Assembly: GCA_029881805.1 (NCBI GenBank)
Contig: JAOULW010000002.1
Location: 62,001-126,000 of the forward strand
Direction: 5' to 3'
DNA from: Candidatus Bathyarchaeota archaeon
GTDB taxonomy: Archaea > Thermoproteota > Bathyarchaeia > Bathyarchaeales > Bathycorpusculaceae
DNA length: 64,000 nucleotides
The stretch's first letter is position 1. Each line of letters begins with the position of its first letter. This document shows, piece by piece, positions 27,695-36,253 of this stretch. The translations under genes were made by a program, and so were the position numbers. The notes under the pieces were generated by a model. The model ran no database searches. It saw only the letters and a program-made list of their open reading frames with translations, and was not told the DNA's origin.

Positions 27695-27898
27695 ATGTGG
27701 AGACTGAGCAATTTGACAGAAGCTGTTGAGAAAGGATTGAAGAAAATTGGCATAACAATCTCTAAACCATTATTGGCAATATTGTGCATAATCTTCGGCA
27801 TAGTATTATTTGTAGTACCAGCCCTTGTCGGATTCATAGTGGGCATCTTTCTTATAATCGAAGGCGTTTTATTACTGATAGAATACTTGGAGCTTTAA
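27695..27898 (+). CDS. Small membrane protein
   Basis: A 67-residue protein with an amphipathic N-terminus (MWRLSNLTEAVEKGLKKIG) and two adjacent hydrophobic helices joined by VVPALVG. It resembles small hypothetical membrane proteins of archaea; the function is unknown. It precedes the ATP-grasp gene by about 100 bp on the same strand. Confidence 0.55.
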   Translation: MWRLSNLTEAVEKGLKKIGITISKPLLAILCIIFGIVLFVVPALVGFIVGIFLIIEGVLLLIEYLEL

Positions 27899-28004
27899 AG
27901 GCAACAGCAATCACCGTCACCACCTTAGCCATCTTGAAATTATCTATATCTTTCCTTTTTTATTCAATACTTTCCAACAAGTTAGAGATAGAGGCGATTG
28001 CTGA

Positions 28005-29216
28005 ATGAGTGGCGTTAAGAACCTTTTGGTGGTTGGAATTGATGTGGTTTCTATTGCCAATTCAGCAAAAGAGGCTGGTTACAAAATTTATGCAGCAGAT
28101 TATTTTGGTGATATGGACCTTCGTCGTGTTTGCGATGGATATGTATCTATAATTGAACAGAAACCTGGAAAAAGCTGTGGAAGAATAGAAGTAGAATTCA
28201 AGCCAGAGGCTTTTATCGAAATGGCAAGGTTTTTTCTGGAACAATATGAAATAGACGCGATATTACTTTCTTCCGGCTTAGATGACTATTTCGATATTCT
28301 TAGTAAGTTGAACAATATGGTTTCAATATTGGGTAACTCTCCAAAAATCATCAGAAGAGTTCGTGAAAAGCTAGGATTTTTTGAGCAACTTGACCGTTTA
28401 GGAATACAACATCCAAAAACAGCAATTGTGAAAGATTCTGTTGAAGCAAAGGCTGTATCCATGGATATAGGGTATCCAGTTGTGTTGAAACCTGCCAGAG
28501 GTTTTGGAGGGTTAGGGTCAAGGATGGTACGGAGTTCTAGGGAAATGGAAGAAACATTTTTTGAGGTTTCTTCGGCTGGCGAAGGGGTCTTAATTCAAGA
28601 GTACATTGATGGTGTCCATGCGAGCGTATCTTTTCTTGCTGCAAATGGAAATCTTCAAGTTCTATCGATAAATGAACAATTGTTAGGACTGCTTTCCGTT
28701 TCTCAGCGGGAAGCCTTCGGATATTGTGGCAACATTGTTCCTTTACGTCTTGCAGGGCCAATTTTTGAGAAATGCAATGATATCGCTGAGAAAATTGCTT
28801 TACATTTTGGTCTTAAAGGTTCAAACGGTATTGACTTGGTGATTTCTAAAAATAGTGTGCCCTATGTGATGGAAGTAAATCCACGATTTCAAGGGACTCT
28901 AGAATGTGTGGAAGAAGTTATGCGGATAAATTTAGTGGAATCACACATCAACTCGTGTGTACGTGGTTCTCTGCCAACTATAAAAGAAAAAGCATCAATC
29001 TTCTCCACTAGGTTAATCCTATATGCCAATAAACGTGTCACGGCTCCTGATCTAACCGTTTTTCAAGAAGTCAGGGATGTTCCACTCCCAGAGACTATTA
29101 TCGAAAAAGGAGAACCTTTATGCTCAGTTATCACCAAAGGAAACAGTAGAGACTCTTCTCTCCAAAAGGCTAAAAAACTTGCCAAATCGATCTATGACCT
29201 GATTCGTCCAGTTTAA
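28005..29216 (+). CDS. ATP-grasp carboligase-like protein
   Basis: A 403-residue protein of the ATP-grasp superfamily, which joins a carboxylate to an amine or thiol via an acylphosphate. Visible are an N-terminal Rossmann-like LVVGIDVVSIANSA, LGNSPKIIRRVREK, the ATP-binding GYPVVLKPARGFGGLGSRMV near 165-184, VLIQEYIDGVHASVS, and the metal-binding YVMEVNPRFQGTLE near 288-301. It fits the COG2232 type (biotin-carboxylase-related), members of which cluster with tetrahydromethanopterin C1 genes in methylotrophs. A cofactor-modification role is therefore an inference. Confidence 0.85.
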   Translation: MSGVKNLLVVGIDVVSIANSAKEAGYKIYAADYFGDMDLRRVCDGYVSIIEQKPGKSCGRIEVEFKPEAFIEMARFFLEQYEIDAILLSSGLDDYFDILSKLNNMVSILGNSPKIIRRVREKLGFFEQLDRLGIQHPKTAIVKDSVEAKAVSMDIGYPVVLKPARGFGGLGSRMVRSSREMEETFFEVSSAGEGVLIQEYIDGVHASVSFLAANGNLQVLSINEQLLGLLSVSQREAFGYCGNIVPLRLAGPIFEKCNDIAEKIALHFGLKGSNGIDLVISKNSVPYVMEVNPRFQGTLECVEEVMRINLVESHINSCVRGSLPTIKEKASIFSTRLILYANKRVTAPDLTVFQEVRDVPLPETIIEKGEPLCSVITKGNSRDSSLQKAKKLAKSIYDLIRPV

Positions 29217-29944
29217 TCTTCTGAAGGAATCAAACCCATTTTTCGAGATACGTTAATTATGGGCAACCCTATAATTACAGTCATCACCGTGGACAACGCA
29301 GCTTTTGTCGGCGTTTCAAAAGCACCTAAAACCCATATGGCTTGAAGGGCGTTCAAGTCAAAACCATAAAACAACTGATATGTTTGGCAAGGCACAAATA
29401 TGAAGATGCGAAAAAGCACGTCAGCTTCTAGTCCGATGAAAGCGCTTAATGCAAGGATGTAAAAAAGACGAGCGCTTGATTTCACATTCCATAAATTCTT
29501 CTTTCTCTTCATTACGACGATAACAGCTAATAGACATCCTAACGCAAGATAAACATCCCACATGCCCCAAAAAGGAAGTTGCCACGCGATTGGCATGGCA
29601 AAGAAGGTTCCTAACAAAGCCAAATAATAGATCAAAACTATTCTCCATTTTCCTCTGTAAAGGAAGCCGGAAATCATGGCTCCAATCGGGGCGCCGAGCA
29701 TGAAAAGGAATTCTTCAGCCCCCCGAAAGTAGATGAAGTGACCAATCATCACTCCAATTAAGTTTGAAAAGAAGCCGGACCATGGTCCTAAAATGATTCC
29801 TGTAAGAGGTTCTGACATGAAAACCCAACTATACCAAACGCCAGAAGAGAATAAGGGCGGTCCTATCAATGAATCGCACACTACATTAAGTGATGCGAAA
29901 ACTGCAATTATTGAAACGGAGGCTGAATCCTTTAATCTCCTCAT
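29213..29944 (-). CDS. ECF-transporter S-component-like membrane protein
   Basis: A 243-residue membrane protein with about six hydrophobic helices. The segment PLTGIILGPWSGFFSNLIGVMIGHFI near residues 44-69 resembles the substrate-binding region of energy-coupling-factor S components. The vitamin or metal substrate is unknown, and no ECF ATPase or T component is in the window. ATG 29944 has AGGTGT just upstream; ATG 29971 is alternative. It overlaps the end of the convergent ATP-grasp gene by 4 bp. Confidence 0.6.
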   Translation of the reverse strand: MRRLKDSASVSIIAVFASLNVVCDSLIGPPLFSSGVWYSWVFMSEPLTGIILGPWSGFFSNLIGVMIGHFIYFRGAEEFLFMLGAPIGAMISGFLYRGKWRIVLIYYLALLGTFFAMPIAWQLPFWGMWDVYLALGCLLAVIVVMKRKKNLWNVKSSARLFYILALSAFIGLEADVLFRIFIFVPCQTYQLFYGFDLNALQAIWVLGAFETPTKAALSTVMTVIIGLPIINVSRKMGLIPSED

Positions 29945-30108
29945 TAAGACACCTAGGTCTTTACTGCACATCGTTTTTTCGAGTTAGAAACATCATTTGT
30001 TAAACGTTTTATGTTTTGCTACTGACTCTAAACACTCCAAAGGGCGTTTGAGAAATATTATTGGCATTGTGAAGTAGCCAACTAAGTACCATTACGAAGA
30101 AAGGGTTT

Positions 30109-30948
30109 TTACATGCCGCCTATTATTAACGAAGCGACAACTGCAATGGCAATGATCACTATTGTCTCTGCTAGGGTTATTCGCCAGGGCACTTTAGTTC
30201 GTCCAGAGCGATAACGAACGAGAAAGACGCCTGCAATTATTCCAACTAAAACCAAGGATAAGACAATGCCAAAAGGTTCTGGCAACATCAAATAAGTAAT
30301 CATTGGTATAATACCCGCCAGAAATGTGGTTGTACTGCAGACCAAGGCAGCGTAAAGATTGGACCTTCCTATTTCCCTACGCAGCAGAATAAACAATTGT
30401 TTAACGAGCCTCAGCGACTTGTCTCTTTCAATTCTGTCTGGAATGTCGCTTAAACTGTAATCCATCAAACTCTTGAGGGTAAGCAGGTCCGCCGTGTCTT
30501 CTGTCTCACCACCCATGAGAAAACTGGAGAAGTTAGTTATTGCGACTGCTGAAAGGCTTAAGATAGCCGCGAAGGTTGCCATTTTCAGGGTTAAGCCCGC
30601 CATGAAGGCAGAGAGAATGACCACAAGTCCTGTGATGGAACCATCCGTTAAGCCAGCGACAACTTCCATTATTGGTTCTCGTTTTAATAGCAAGTTTCGC
30701 CATTCTCGGCCTAGTTGAAGCCCTCTTTCTGTTAGTTTGACCTTTCCACGTTCGTCTATGACCAAGCCCTCATTGCTCATTTCGTCCAAAGCTTCGTCCA
30801 TATCACTCATTTCTACGCAGACATGCCCTGCGCAGTACTTGTCTATTCGCCGTTTGAGCATAGGCTTTTCTAGCGTGCTTCTTTTGCGTACGCTCAAGAG
30901 CACAATTACCCTTATGATGTCCGGCAATTCTTGGATTTCAAAGGACAA
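30109..30948 (-). CDS. Winged-helix / VIT1-CCC1-like membrane fusion protein
   Basis: A 279-residue fusion. Residues 1-90 look like a winged-helix domain (a segment with MDEALDEMSNEGLVIDERGKVKLTERG is a typical wing). Residues 95-279 have five hydrophobic helices with VAGLTDGSITGLVVILSAFMAGL, matching the VIT1/CCC1 iron-manganese transporter family. The acidic cytosolic loop GGETEDTADLLT lies where VIT proteins bind metal. A metal-sensing transporter is a reasonable guess. The gene stands alone. Confidence 0.75.
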   Translation of the reverse strand: MSFEIQELPDIIRVIVLLSVRKRSTLEKPMLKRRIDKYCAGHVCVEMSDMDEALDEMSNEGLVIDERGKVKLTERGLQLGREWRNLLLKREPIMEVVAGLTDGSITGLVVILSAFMAGLTLKMATFAAILSLSAVAITNFSSFLMGGETEDTADLLTLKSLMDYSLSDIPDRIERDKSLRLVKQLFILLRREIGRSNLYAALVCSTTTFLAGIIPMITYLMLPEPFGIVLSLVLVGIIAGVFLVRYRSGRTKVPWRITLAETIVIIAIAVVASLIIGGM

Positions 30949-31331
30949 ATTTATTAATCACCTTTTGGAGTGTTTTGTCCTTCCACAAGCGTAAAATTAT
31001 GGAAAGATTTGTTATGGTAGTGTTGAATTGGTTCTTCAGAAAGTATCTTCTAATTCCGTGTATTATCTTAGCTAGGTAAAGGCAAGACCTATCTTTTTTG
31101 GCGAATCTCGTAAAAGACCTACACAATTGGTATCTCTTCACCGTGGAGGGGCAAAATGTTAGAGCCCATACTAAATTCGGGTTCTACTACCACAAGCGCT
31201 TAATATAAATCTTTATGATTTTGCGTTCATCTCTTAAATGGAATTTATTACGGTAGTTATTGAAATCTAGAAAAGTTTATCAAACTCTCCGAAGAATAGG
31301 CTGAACCAAAGCTGAATGGATTGTAGAAAAT
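30949..31331. promoter_or_regulatory. Intergenic region, divergent promoters
   Basis: About 380 bp of AT-rich DNA between divergent genes. TATA-like stretches are seen near 30950-30965 and 31200-31215. No SD-led small open frame, tRNA or strong inverted repeat was found. Confidence 0.3.
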
Positions 31332-31775
31332 ATGGATGATAGGAATGTTTTGTGTGAGAAGGCTGTCAAGCTATTTCTTGAAGGTTACAATTGTGCTCAA
31401 AGCGTTTTATTAACAATGTTTGGATATTGGAACGGGGAGAACGAATTGGTTCCTAAGATCGCTACAGCTTTTGGCGGAGGGATAGGAAGATGTGGCTCGG
31501 TTTGTGGGGCCTTGACTGGTGGAATTATGGCCTTGGGAATTAAGTATGGGACTAATGAGCCATCACTGGAAAAACGACTGAAAGCCTACAAGCTTGCAGA
31601 AAGACTGTACAAACAATTTGAAACGAAGCATAAAAGCGTCTTATGCCGAGAGCTAATAGGATATGAGCTTTCTAATCCTGAAGAATTAGAGAAGGCTCGA
31701 AAAACCAAGGTGTTTGAAGAGAAATGCACGAATATTGTGAGAACTGTTGTTGAGAAACTAGTAGAGCTTAGTTGA
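31332..31775 (+). CDS. C_GCAxxG_C_C family protein
   Basis: A 147-residue protein of the C_GCAxxG_C_C redox family. Visible are GYNCAQSVLLTMFGYW near residues 19-34, the family core FGGGIGRCGSVCGALTGGIMALG at about 58-80, and later single cysteines in VLCRELIGYELS and EEKCTNIV. The family is predicted to carry a redox-active or metal site; its biological role is unknown. It lies 63 bp before the archease gene on the same strand. Confidence 0.9.
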   Translation: MDDRNVLCEKAVKLFLEGYNCAQSVLLTMFGYWNGENELVPKIATAFGGGIGRCGSVCGALTGGIMALGIKYGTNEPSLEKRLKAYKLAERLYKQFETKHKSVLCRELIGYELSNPEELEKARKTKVFEEKCTNIVRTVVEKLVELS

Positions 31776-31838
31776 TATTGAATCTCAGGATTTTGTTAGA
31801 AGCAAAACGGTTTTAAATTGTAGGTTTTTATCATTTAT

Positions 31839-32288
31839 ATGGCTGAAGTCATGGATGATAGAAGAGATTTTGAGTTTCTAGAGCACACGGCAGATGCGTA
31901 CATCGCTGCCTACGGAAAGGATTTGACAGAAGCTTTTGAGAATGCTGCCCTCGCCATGTTTCACGTTATGACAGAAGTAGAAAAGGTCAACCCCAAAATC
32001 GAGGATTATGTTGAAGTTGAAGCTCACGATGAGTATGCACTTCTCTACAATTGGCTTGAGGCTTTACTTGTGAAATTCGAAATCAAGAGGACACTGTTTT
32101 CTAAATTCGAAGTCTCAGATTTGAGGAAGACCTCGAATGGTTTCAGGCTTAAAGCAAAGATTTTCGGAGAAAAGTATGACCCGAAGAAGCACCCACAGAA
32201 AGTCGGGGTCAAAGCGGTTACATACCATAGAATGGAAATCATCAGAGAACCAAGCAAGGTTACGCTAAGATTTATTCTTGACATATGA
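31839..32288 (+). CDS. Archease, RtcB ligase cofactor
   Basis: A 149-residue archease that promotes guanylylation and turnover of RNA ligase RtcB. The family opening FEFLEHTADAYIAAYGKDL and the ending GVKAVTYHRMEI are both present, along with the acidic metal-binding residues. The length is standard. RtcB itself is 2.4 kb downstream at 34696, so the pair is in the same neighbourhood though not adjacent. The start may be ATG 31839 or ATG 31851. Confidence 0.93.
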   Translation: MAEVMDDRRDFEFLEHTADAYIAAYGKDLTEAFENAALAMFHVMTEVEKVNPKIEDYVEVEAHDEYALLYNWLEALLVKFEIKRTLFSKFEVSDLRKTSNGFRLKAKIFGEKYDPKKHPQKVGVKAVTYHRMEIIREPSKVTLRFILDI

Positions 32289-32335
32289 ATGTCTTTTATT
32301 TTCTGGTAGCAGTGGCATTGCGTTTGAAAGACCAT

Positions 32336-32992
32336 CTAGGCTAGCTCTAATTTTTTTAATCCTTTCTGTATTTCTTCCACAGCCACTTCAGGAGGTATGT
32401 CCAGTCTTTCGCATTTGAATTCTACGAATGGAACGCCTTTTTCCTTATAGTATTGCAGAATCGGTCGAGTTTGATGCTCATAGACGTCAATACGTTTCTT
32501 TATTACTTCTGGCGTGTCGTCTGAACGTTGATAGAGGTCACCACCACATTTATCGCATACCATGTCCCTTTTGGGTTTCAAGTAGCGTATGTTGTAGACA
32601 TCCCCACAGTTCTTGCAGATTCGTCTCGTAGATAAGCGTTCAATGATTATCCAATCTGGCACCGTCAATAGGATGACAACTTCAATTTTAGTGATCTTTT
32701 CTAAAGCTTTAGTCTGGTCAAGAGTACGCGGATAGCCGTCTAAGATGAAACCCTTTTCACTAGTCGTTTTGGCTAGGCGTTGCTTCAAGACCTGTACCAC
32801 AACGTCATCTGGAACGAGTAAACCTCTTTCAACATATTCTTTCACTTTTTTCCCCAGCGCCGTATTTTCTTTCAGGATTTCTCTCAAAATGTCACCCATG
32901 GCTATTACATCTATGCCCAGCTTGAACTGCAATCGCGAAGCGTAAGTACCCTTTCCTGAACCTGGTGGACCGAAAATAACAGCGTTCACCAT
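32336..32992 (-). CDS. adk: Adenylate kinase with zinc lid
   Basis: A 218-residue enzyme interconverting ATP + AMP and 2 ADP. P-loop FGPPGSGKGTYASRL is at 7-21, the NMP-binding MGDILREILKE near 38, and FILDGYPRTLDQ near 82. The lid carries CKNCG and CDKCG pairs, the zinc form. The length matches the long bacterial-type Adk rather than the short archaeal AdkA. It is convergent with archease. Confidence 0.95.
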   Translation of the reverse strand: MVNAVIFGPPGSGKGTYASRLQFKLGIDVIAMGDILREILKENTALGKKVKEYVERGLLVPDDVVVQVLKQRLAKTTSEKGFILDGYPRTLDQTKALEKITKIEVVILLTVPDWIIIERLSTRRICKNCGDVYNIRYLKPKRDMVCDKCGGDLYQRSDDTPEVIKKRIDVYEHQTRPILQYYKEKGVPFVEFKCERLDIPPEVAVEEIQKGLKKLELA

Positions 32993-33123
32993 TTTTTGAC
33001 ATCTCTTGGCTTCATTAGAGCCATTGTTTCCGTAAGAAGATATTCAGTGCATAATTAAGTATTGCTGTGTTGGTTATTGAATCCGTCAAAAGTGGCTTAG
33101 GAAGCATCCATTTTCAGAGGGGT

Positions 33124-33597
33124 TCAGCGTATTGAAAATGTGATTTCCTTTACTAGGGTTTCCGGGATGAGAGCTCTTCCTCTCTGCTTGCTCAGTCTAA
33201 CGAAACCGAGTTGGCTCAGCACTTGTAAGTCTTGATGTACGTTTTTCACGTTTCGTCTAGCTTTTTGAGCCAAATCATTTATTGACTCCACTCGTAAAGC
33301 AGCGATCAGAAACAACAATTCTATTCTTCTAGGTGTTAGCAAAGCGACTTGCTTAGGGGTGAGGTCTCTAACTTCTTCTACTGTATAGTCAAGGGTTCCC
33401 TCTTCAATGTATCCCCTGTAACTATCCACAAGCTCAGCCCATTCAAAATAGACTCTCGAGTATTTTCCGTCTAGCTTTTGATTGAGAAAAAGCTCCTCAA
33501 ACTTTTCAAAAGACATACAAAACTCTTTCTCAAAGTCCTTGATTTTCTGCTCCACCTCCTCGGATGTTAAATTCCTGACTATCCTGAGAAGCAACAA
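33124..33597 (-). CDS. Winged-helix transcriptional regulator
   Basis: A 157-residue protein. The C-terminal half (LTPRRIELLFLIAALRVESINDLAQKARRN, then VHQDLQVLSQLGFVRL) forms a clear winged-helix DNA-binding domain of the HVO_A0114-like or MarR/ArsR type. The N-terminal half is helical and may dimerise. It is divergent from the MBL hydrolase with 100 bp between starts, so it may regulate that gene or itself. The ligand is unknown. Confidence 0.75.
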   Translation of the reverse strand: MLLLRIVRNLTSEEVEQKIKDFEKEFCMSFEKFEELFLNQKLDGKYSRVYFEWAELVDSYRGYIEEGTLDYTVEEVRDLTPKQVALLTPRRIELLFLIAALRVESINDLAQKARRNVKNVHQDLQVLSQLGFVRLSKQRGRALIPETLVKEITFSIR

Positions 33598-33697
33598 GAT
33601 TCACAATTAAAAAGTATATTGATATGCTTAAAACGTTCACGATGAAAACGCTTAAAGCATTTGATATCGACTTTAAAATCCTATTCACAAGTGTAGT

Positions 33698-34621
33698 GTG
33701 GCTAACATGCGTACAACAAAGATTGAAGATCACATCTATCTGGTCGATGTCGAAACAGCTGGAATCAAGAATTCTATCGCCAGCTACATCTTAAAAGGAA
33801 AGCAGGTTGCAATCATCGAAACAGGTCCCTCATCATCAATTCCTAACATACTTACTAGTCTAGAAGAATTGCATGTGAGACGCGAAGACGTAGCCTATGT
33901 TGCTGTTTCTCACATTCACTTAGACCATGGAGGAGGGGTCGGAACATTATTCAAATACTTACCTAAAGCCAAAGCCATAGTTCATCAAAGAGGAGCACCT
34001 CACCTGGCAAATCCGGAGAAGCTCTGGCAACAGTCAAGGGAGGCTCTCGGAAGCATTACTGAGATGTATGGAAAACCAGAACCTGTTCCAGAAGAAAGGA
34101 TAATCGCGGCAACTGACGGCATGAACTTTGACATCGGAAACGACATCAGATTAACAGCTATAGAAACTCTTGGCCACGCCTCACACCACTTAAGCTACTA
34201 CGAGACTTTAAGTGAAGCTATATTCCCTGGCGATGCCGCCGGCGTCTACTTGAACGAAATCGACGTTATCGTGCCGACTACGCCTTCACCATTCCGTCTA
34301 GACATTGCCTTAGACTCTTTAGATAAGTTGATTAGTTTTAAGCCCAAAGTTATGTTCTACAGTCACTTCGGCAAAGCACTCGACGCTGAGGAAAAGCTTC
34401 GAACCTATGCAAGACAGCTTAAGCTCTGGGCAGAAATCGCCAAACAAGGATTAGAAAACAAAGAAAGCTTAGAGTCGATAAGCAGAAGAATACTTGAAAA
34501 AGACCCGGCAATGCAGAAAGCCGCAGAGCATCTTAAGAATCATCCAATTTTGAGTGAAACTGTACTTAATGATAGCGTGCAAGGTCTTATTGGTTCTGTG
34601 GAAAAATTCGGATTCGCCTAA
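33698..34621 (+). CDS. MBL-fold metallo-hydrolase
   Basis: A 307-residue metallo-beta-lactamase-fold protein with the zinc motif SHIHLDHGGG near residues 70-79, ETLGHASHHLSYY near 157-169, and a FPGDAAGVY segment with the bridging Asp. The C-terminal third is helical. Family members include glyoxalase-II-like hydrolases and nucleases; a small-molecule hydrolase fits best here because no beta-CASP domain is seen. The rtcB promoter region begins at its stop codon. Confidence 0.9.
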   Translation: MANMRTTKIEDHIYLVDVETAGIKNSIASYILKGKQVAIIETGPSSSIPNILTSLEELHVRREDVAYVAVSHIHLDHGGGVGTLFKYLPKAKAIVHQRGAPHLANPEKLWQQSREALGSITEMYGKPEPVPEERIIAATDGMNFDIGNDIRLTAIETLGHASHHLSYYETLSEAIFPGDAAGVYLNEIDVIVPTTPSPFRLDIALDSLDKLISFKPKVMFYSHFGKALDAEEKLRTYARQLKLWAEIAKQGLENKESLESISRRILEKDPAMQKAAEHLKNHPILSETVLNDSVQGLIGSVEKFGFA

Positions 34622-34631
34622 GCGTTATGTG

Positions 34632-34651
34632 TTTTGGTGTATACACCAAAA
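34632..34651. promoter_or_regulatory. Perfect 20-bp palindrome upstream of rtcB
   Basis: TTTTGGTGTATACACCAAAA is a perfect 20-base palindrome directly before a TATA-like TTTATAT at 34654-34660, with the rtcB start at 34696. Position and symmetry are those of an operator or activator site overlapping the promoter. It lies 10 bp after the MBL gene stop, so it could also serve as a terminator-like hairpin. Confidence 0.65.
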
Positions 34652-34695
34652 TAGTTTATATCGGCTCTTTTCTCTTGTCTCTAATTGGTGAGAGA

Positions 34696-36177
34696 ATGAG
34701 CGAAGGAAGAGAAGGACGATTTTCTTCAGAAAGAATTCCACTTGAAAAGGTGGATGACTATACTTGGTGTATTCCAAAATATAAGCCAGGCATGAGGGTC
34801 AAAGGTCTAGTCTTCGCCGACAAGAGTTTGTTGGAGAAAATGCAAACGGATCGTACTCTTTGGCAATGTGTAAATGTTGCGCATTTACCCGGCATTTACA
34901 AGTATGCCATAACTTTGCCGGACGGACATGAAGGTTATGGCTTTCCAATAGGCGGCGTGGCTGCAACGGACTACAACGAAGGCGTGATCAGTCCTGGCGG
35001 AGTAGGTTACGACATAAACTGTGGTGTTCGTTTGTTGAGTACAAATCTTACAGAAAAAGACATTCGACCAAAACTTACTCAACTAGCAAATACTATTTTC
35101 GATAATGTTCCCTGCGGACTGGGGAGCCGCCGAAAAGACTTAAGGATGTCACATAGTGAATTAGTTAGACTTACTACCGAAGGTGTTCCATGGGTTATCA
35201 GTCAAGGTCTAGGCTGGCCTGAAGATGCTGAACACTGCGAAGAACGCGGATGCATGAAAAACGCAGATTCAGACAAGGTTTCAACAACAGCAAAGAATAG
35301 AGGTTTAACACAAATTGGCACATTAGGTTCAGGAAATCATTTCTTAGAAATACAAAAGGTTGACGAAATTTGCGACACTGAGACTGCTAGAACCTTTGGA
35401 ATAGAACATGAAGGACAAGTCACAGTTATGATTCACTGCGGCTCTAGAGGCTTTGGTCATCAGATATGCTCGGATTATCTGCGAGTCATGGAAAGAGCAG
35501 TGCACAAATACAAGATCACATTACCAGATCGGGAGCTCTCTTGTGCACCCGGAAACAGCAATGAAGCAGAAGACTACTATCAGGCCATGGCTTGCGCTGT
35601 CAATTACGCCTTTGCGAATCGCCAAGCGATAATGCACTGGATTAGACAAAGCTTCCAACAGGTTTTCAAAGAAGACCCCGAAAGATTTGGACTAAAACTT
35701 GTTTACGATGTAGCTCACAACATTGCAAAGATAGAAAACCACAACGTTAACGGAGAACGAAAGAAGGTTTATGTTCACAGGAAAGGTGCAACGCGCGCTT
35801 TTCCACCTAAGCATCCGGAAATTCCCCCAGACTACAGCTCTGCAGGACAGCCGGTGCTTATCCCAGGGAGCATGGGGACAAGTTCGTGGCTACTAGTAGG
35901 CACGGAAAAAGCCATGCAAATAAGTTTTGGTTCAACAGCGCATGGAGCTGGGAGAATGTTGAGTCGTACTGCTGCCAAAAGAAGATTCTGGGGTGCAGAC
36001 ATTAAGAAGGCTTTGGGGCAGCGTGGAATCTATGTTAGGTCTGCTAGTTCTGTTGTTTTGGCTGAGGAGGCAGACTCCGCCTACAAGAACGTGGACATAG
36101 TTGCAGATGTAAGCGATAAAGTTGGAATAGCCACAAAGGTTGCTAGGATGGTTCCGTTAGCCGTGGTGAAAGGCTAG
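34696..36177 (+). CDS. rtcB: RNA-splicing ligase RtcB
   Basis: A 493-residue GTP-dependent ligase joining 2',3'-cyclic phosphate and 5'-OH ends, used in tRNA splicing and RNA repair. Visible are SPGGVGYDINCGVRL with the metal-binding Cys109, LGSGNHFLEIQ, HCGSRGFGHQ, and STAHGAGRMLSR containing the guanylylated His. No intein is present. The start is ATG 34696, since GGTGAG lies 3-9 bases upstream; an in-frame ATG at 34627 would place the palindrome and TATA box inside the gene. It works with archease (31839-32288). Confidence 0.97.
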   Translation: MSEGREGRFSSERIPLEKVDDYTWCIPKYKPGMRVKGLVFADKSLLEKMQTDRTLWQCVNVAHLPGIYKYAITLPDGHEGYGFPIGGVAATDYNEGVISPGGVGYDINCGVRLLSTNLTEKDIRPKLTQLANTIFDNVPCGLGSRRKDLRMSHSELVRLTTEGVPWVISQGLGWPEDAEHCEERGCMKNADSDKVSTTAKNRGLTQIGTLGSGNHFLEIQKVDEICDTETARTFGIEHEGQVTVMIHCGSRGFGHQICSDYLRVMERAVHKYKITLPDRELSCAPGNSNEAEDYYQAMACAVNYAFANRQAIMHWIRQSFQQVFKEDPERFGLKLVYDVAHNIAKIENHNVNGERKKVYVHRKGATRAFPPKHPEIPPDYSSAGQPVLIPGSMGTSSWLLVGTEKAMQISFGSTAHGAGRMLSRTAAKRRFWGADIKKALGQRGIYVRSASSVVLAEEADSAYKNVDIVADVSDKVGIATKVARMVPLAVVKG

Positions 36178-36253
36178 AGCTAAGCGAAGTTTATATCGAA
36201 AGTTTCTGCTATAAACTAGTGAAAGCACTGATTACGCTCGTTAGTGATTTGAG

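Noticed and set aside
34696-36177. Intein in RtcB
   Set aside because: All RtcB motifs follow one another at normal spacing and the total length is standard.
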